Below, in pieces: positions 60,440 to 64,000 of a stretch of DNA of 64,000 nt. The notes below the pieces were generated by a model that was not told the DNA's origin, did not search any database, and was given only the letters and a program-made list of their open reading frames with translations. Location of the stretch: assembly GCA_030015575.1 (NCBI GenBank), contig JASDDO010000028.1, positions 22,485,154 to 22,549,153 of the forward strand, in the 5' to 3' direction. The stretch is from Agapanthus africanus. Lineage: Eukaryota > Streptophyta > Magnoliopsida > Asparagales > Amaryllidaceae. A program made the translations under genes and the position numbers. Each line of letters begins with the position of its first letter. The first letter of the stretch is position 1.

Positions 60440-61883
60440 TAAGTTTGGGGGTATTTGTTTAGTTGATAAAACTGCACATTTGTTATTACATTTTTCCTAC
60501 TACTTTCATATTAAAAAAGATCTTTATTATAATATATCATACATATGAGGGTTTATTTGTAAAAAGACTATTTTCCATGTGTTGATATATTATAATTAGC
60601 ATTTGGTAGGAAAATGTATGCAAATAATATCATTGACCAAATCTTAACTCTACTAAATATTATTTGAGTTGTTGTGCAGAATTTTCAGGTCTAAAATCAA
60701 GAAAATCAAGTTGTTAAAGCTAACCTGCCTAATTAAGAAATCAAAATTATGAAATCAATTCTGGCAGAAGAAAAGAAAAGATTTCCAAGTTCCAAAGCTT
60801 CCAAAGATTGCAAAATGTCACAAAGATAGAACCACAGAAAAATGATGAAGAAATCTCCACCATTGGCCGCGGATCCGCGGCCATACCCCCTTGAGCCGCG
60901 GATCCACGGCAATCTTGAGGACATAGTGTTGCAAATTTTGTGGGGGTGAATCTTTACAGTTATCTTCCTAATTTAGAAACAAGGGTTCTGTCTTTGGGAC
61001 TGTAAATAAAGACTGAGAGTCTCTTGGAAAAATTATCAAGCCGACGAGATCACAAAGTCCAAGACGGCTCACGCATCTAGGCTGATCATCAACGGTTCAT
61101 CTACCTCCTTAGAAGAGATCGAGAAGCAACTAGAAATTGTAATCATTTTCTAAGGATTCAAGTGTAATGAATATTATTGATTAATAAAGGTAGCTTTATT
61201 TCTCTTATTCTATTTCTTCGTAGTTTAATTATGCAATTTCTTTCCATCTCTTTTTCTCCCAACATGCGTGAGTAATTCTTTACTTGTTAGGGTTCATAGG
61301 ATTAGGGTAGGCTAATGGATGATGAACATCCCTAAACCCTTTTTAAGTCCTATAAAATTTATGAACTTTATCAAAAGAATCATTAACATCCTAATTGGGC
61401 GCGCTAACAATTCTTTGTTAGTCCCGACCGCGATTAGAGATTAGATTAATGATTGTTTTTGTAAAGGCTAGATATGAACGGAGTTCCGTGTCGAGATAAG
61501 GGTTAAGAGTGGGATTTCTTTTCCTCTAGAAACCCTAACCTACACGCATCACCGTTTTTCTAGTTTTAAATCTATTAAAGGATAAAAAGGTAACTTTTAA
61601 TTAATCGTCCATAACTACTAAATCCGAACGAACCCTACAAGCCCCTTTATTATATTAACTCTATCCCTAAAATAATCTAGATCTATATTTTTGCATCAGT
61701 GCTTAACGTAGATCTAAAACCTTTCCACAAAATTCTTTATCCCTCCTCTCTTTTTCAACACATCTAAAGTAAGAGTAAAAGATTCAATGTTTCCCTGAGG
61801 ACGACCCGTACTCATCTCGGTCTAACTACGCGCGACACCGTTATTGATTATGGTTACACTACAAACAGTTTTCACACCAATCA
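60440..61883 (+). mobile_element. 3' end and LTR of a gypsy-type element
   Basis: AAGTTTGGGGG (60441-60451) is a polypurine tract, followed by an LTR from TGTTTAG (60456) to CACCAATCA (61883), 1428 bp. The LTR carries the GGCCGCGGATCCGCGGCC pair and GACGACCCGTACTCA near its end, as does the solo LTR at 24421-26012. Its internal part was cut off by the LARD-like insertion, with about 130 bp left at 48424-48553. Pol and the 5' LTR are absent here. Confidence 0.8.
60865..60910. repeat. Palindrome pair in the 60456-61883 LTR
   Basis: GGCCGCGGATCCGCGGCC at 60865-60882 is perfect. GCCGCGGATCCACGGC at 60895-60910 has one change. Spacing is about 30 bp, as in the solo LTR. Confidence 0.92.
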
Positions 61884-62279
61884 GGGGGTTCCTCTCTACG
61901 AGACTTGAAGTCTTGGGTCCTTTATATAGTAGAGGCTGATTTGTTGAATCTGTTGAAGAGATCTTTTCTCTAATTGATTTGGGGATGTTTCCCACCGTTG
62001 GATCTTTGATCCCAGAGCTTCTGTTTTACAGAAGGTAATCTTCTTGTTTTAAACAAGATTGGGAAATATTTTCCCATACAGAGCTTATTCTGTACCTTGG
62101 TGATTTTTAATCACCATTGGATCATTGATCCAACAGTGCTCTAATTTAAAGAGCATAATCTTTCCTATTTGGAAAGATTCTAAGGACTATTTCCTTAACA
62201 GAATTTTATTATGAATTTTGATGATTTATCATCTTCGTTGGATTTTTTATCCAACGGTGGAGAACATTTAGTTCTGACA

Positions 62280-62520
62280 CTTGGCGGTTTCATGCTTTGC
62301 ACGTGAGCGCTGCCTCAAAATCTTTGACTCTTAGCGCCTGGCGCTCAGCGCTCTCGTGATTTGCACGTGATGCGCTACCTCAGAGTCTCTGACTCTTTAG
62401 CGCTGGCGCTCAGCGCTCTCGTGCTTTGCACGTGGGGCGCTGCCTCAGAGTCTTTGACTCATGGCGCTGGCGCTCAGCGCTCTCGTGCTTTGCACGTGAG
62501 GCGCTGCCTCAATACTGAAG
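62280..62520. repeat. GC-rich CACGTG-bearing array, third LTR copy
   Basis: About four units of roughly 59 bp with GGCGCTCAGCGCTCTCGTG and TTGCACGTGAGGCGC. It lies upstream of the TATA box when read on the - strand, as in the 39288 LTR. Confidence 0.85.
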
Positions 62521-62700
62521 GTGTCTTTTCACCTTCCTTCTCCACTTTTCCTGAGTCAAGCTTCTCTTTCCCATAGCTTGGAAATAGTTCCATCATGCAT
62601 AGCATTTTCTATGCCAAGACTTAAATGTCTCCTTTCATAATCTGAAGCGATACTTCTTTTCTCACTCATTTTCAGAGAATCATTTTAACAGAGAAGAGCT

Positions 62701-63223
62701 ATGGCTTGTAATCTCCCACATGCTCACCGTCAGCTATGGGAGGTGCCCATTGAGGAAAGTGATCCTCATTTTGTTGTGTGCTTGGTGAACCCTACTCTTA
62801 CGGATGACCAATGTGCACGAGCTCTTGACTCGTATACCATCTCCTCTACCCATCGGCTCCATTTGGCTCCGGATAGTTTTCTTGTCCGTGATCAATGATA
62901 TTCCCCCTCCTCCGGCGGAGATGACTCCGGCAATGCTCGACACAGCGGAAGACAAGATCGAGTGCTTCCACGAGGCACTTTTGATCACTACAGCTCTAAG
63001 AGATCGCTCTGTCCGGCTGCTAAGCCAGATACGGGCTCAGCGGATCATCATATCTGCCTTTGCTGCTGGGTGCGGTGCTGACCGATGGGTAGCTACTCTT
63101 CATGAAGATAGCCGCTTTATCATGGTGGAGAAGGCAGAGAGGGAGTTAGATAATTTTATCCATAGTTTTGTGAATCCTTGTACTTTCGATCCCATGTTTG
63201 GTGATCTATTTCCCGTAGAATAA
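62701..63223 (+). other. Antisense ORF region in the Tat-like piece
   Basis: Protein-like text runs on the + strand, opposite to the element's own direction: MACNLPHAHRQLWEV at the start, and PPPPAEMTPAMLDTAEDKIE and IISAFAAGCGADRWVATL further on. It ends at 63223 with FGDLFPVE. It lies between the hairpin cassette and the LTR. Some Tat-lineage elements (Grande, RIRE2) are known to carry antisense ORFs just before the 3' LTR. I see no match to a named domain. It looks broken. Confidence 0.5.
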
Positions 63224-63397
63224 AATGTTCGATTAAATACTTTGTTTTTGTCGTTGAACACCTGTTCTTCCTCTGATGTGTGTATGTGCATATATGAATG
63301 AGCCTGATTTCACACATATCTATAAACGAAACTTAAGCCAGCATAAAACAAGAACTAATAGCTCTTGGGCGATGATTTTGGCGGGAACAAATGCCCC

Positions 63398-63439
63398 CAC
63401 TACTTTGCCCACGTAAGTATATACGTGGGTGAAGTAGTG
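63398..63439 (+). repeat. 18-bp stem hairpin
   Basis: CACTACTTTGCCCACGTA, six loop bases, then TACGTGGGTGAAGTAGTG. In a + strand RNA all 18 positions can pair, two of them as G-U. It lies 175 bases after the antisense ORF. Confidence 0.85.
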
Positions 63440-63463
63440 CAGAGTAATTTATAGCGTATGATC

Positions 63464-63593
63464 AGTTTTGGATTGGTATATAACTTTCAGAATCTTGATC
63501 TGAAAAGATAACAAGCGGACACAAGCGTAGTTTTGGATTGGTATATAACTTTCAGAATCTTGATCTGAAAAGATAACAAGCGGACACAAGCGT
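63464..63593. repeat. Perfect 65-bp tandem duplication
   Basis: The units 63464-63528 and 63529-63593 are identical by eye, from AGTTTTGGATTGG to GACACAAGCGT. No differences implies a recent event. Confidence 0.95.
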
Positions 63594-63858
63594 CGTCATT
63601 TATCATTGACTCAAATCTCGACTCTTAAGGGATATAGTTCCAAACCCTTAGCCTCATGAGCTGCACCCTTCTATTTTTTTATGTCTTACTCTGGCATGAA
63701 GTAGTTTATATGCTCAAGAGTAACTTTTCCATTTCAGTGGCATGTAGCTTTTGGCAAGTGTGGCCAATAGATGGTAGATAACAGTTCATCTTGAACTCTT
63801 TATAGGGTAGCAATGACTTAGGAAACAGGGTTAGGATCTATTGCCTAAGACTTTCCAA

Positions 63859-64000
63859 CTTTATGAGCCGTGAGGGTCTCATAAAGATTTTTCTCGCTAC
63901 GAGTCGTGAGGATCTCGTAAGTGCATTTTCTCCCTAGGAGTCGTGAGGACTCCTAAGTGTGTGTTTTCTCTTGAGAGTCGTAAGGATCTCACAAGAGAAT
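63859..64000 (-). repeat. Hairpin cassette, copy C
   Basis: CTTTATGAG/CTCATAAAG (63859-63886), TACGAG/CTCGTA (about 63898-63919), TAGGAGT/ACTCCTA (about 63935-63954) and a weaker CTTG...CAAG stem (about 63969-63996). On the - strand the order equals that of copies A and B. The window ends here. Confidence 0.8.

Larger units (their letters stand above)
61884..64000 (-). mobile_element. Tat-like Ty3/gypsy piece, right end outside the window
   Basis: On the - strand it runs from a hairpin cassette (64000-63859) through an antisense ORF region to an LTR part (about 62690-61884). The LTR part has a GC-rich CGCTGAGCGCCAGCGC array with CACGTG cores (62280-62520) and a TATA box (TATATAAAGGACCC near 61930), like the LTR at 39288. 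The LTR is cut at 61883 by the gypsy LTR. The cassette matches the one in the element at 20661. No pol is in view. Confidence 0.7.

Overview
The window reads as a repeat-rich flowering-plant nuclear chromosome, most likely a eudicot. The evidence is an intron-split TPS-b terpene synthase, plant-type Ty1/copia and Ty3/gypsy (Tat-like and chromovirus-like) retroelements, an En/Spm-type CACTA transposon with TNP2 and Ptta-type genes, and plant LTR primer sites complementary to initiator tRNA-Met. I cannot name the species. All coordinates and similarities come from reading the sequence and from knowledge of the families; no search was run.

Layout, left to right. 1-5252: a Ty1/copia element on the + strand, 5' end outside the window, with a 1.9 kb 3' LTR. 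5253 to about 8545: a - strand Tat-like Ty3/gypsy pol relic into which the copia element inserted. 8757-13621: a - strand TPS-b (monoterpene synthase type) gene of seven exons, 585 codons. It is the only host gene I can model in full. It has clean splice sites, a TATA box and a poly(A) signal, but two in-frame TAG codons in exon 3 and a Pro in the NSE/DTE metal motif, so I call it a young pseudogene. About 14347-34223: a - strand CACTA transposon with a TNP2-like and a Ptta/TNP1-like gene. Its TNP2 gene is split by a 10.7 kb pol-less Tat-like element (20661-31394), which is itself split by a 1.6 kb solo LTR (24421-26012). This is a three-deep nest with target duplications at both inner levels.

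Right of the CACTA, 34224-34350 looks like an orphan host exon ending at a GTGAGT donor. A SINE-like stretch, a tandem dimer, a truncated gypsy-type LTR (35838-38186) and a copia LTR piece (38187-39287) follow. Then come a Tat-like LTR plus gag (39288 to about 44478), a pol-less element with a zinc-knuckle-like ORF and an acidic ORF (about 44500-48423), and the 3' end of another gypsy-type element (48424-48553 and 60440-61883). That last element is split by a nearly whole 11.9 kb LARD-like element (48554-60439, - strand) with 4.26 kb LTRs. The window ends in a - strand Tat-like piece (61884-64000) with an antisense ORF.

Most worth a second look: a cassette of four short hairpins with different stems, similar loops and a fixed order. 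It occurs three times in two separate Tat-like elements (26742-26914, 27485-27658 and 63859-64000). Other points of interest are an 18-bp CTACGGATTAATCCGTAG-type palindrome array at the CACTA ends, a paired GGCCGCGGATCCGCGGCC palindrome in two LTR copies, G-box-bearing LTR arrays, and a duplicated exon-intron module in the CACTA Ptta-type gene.
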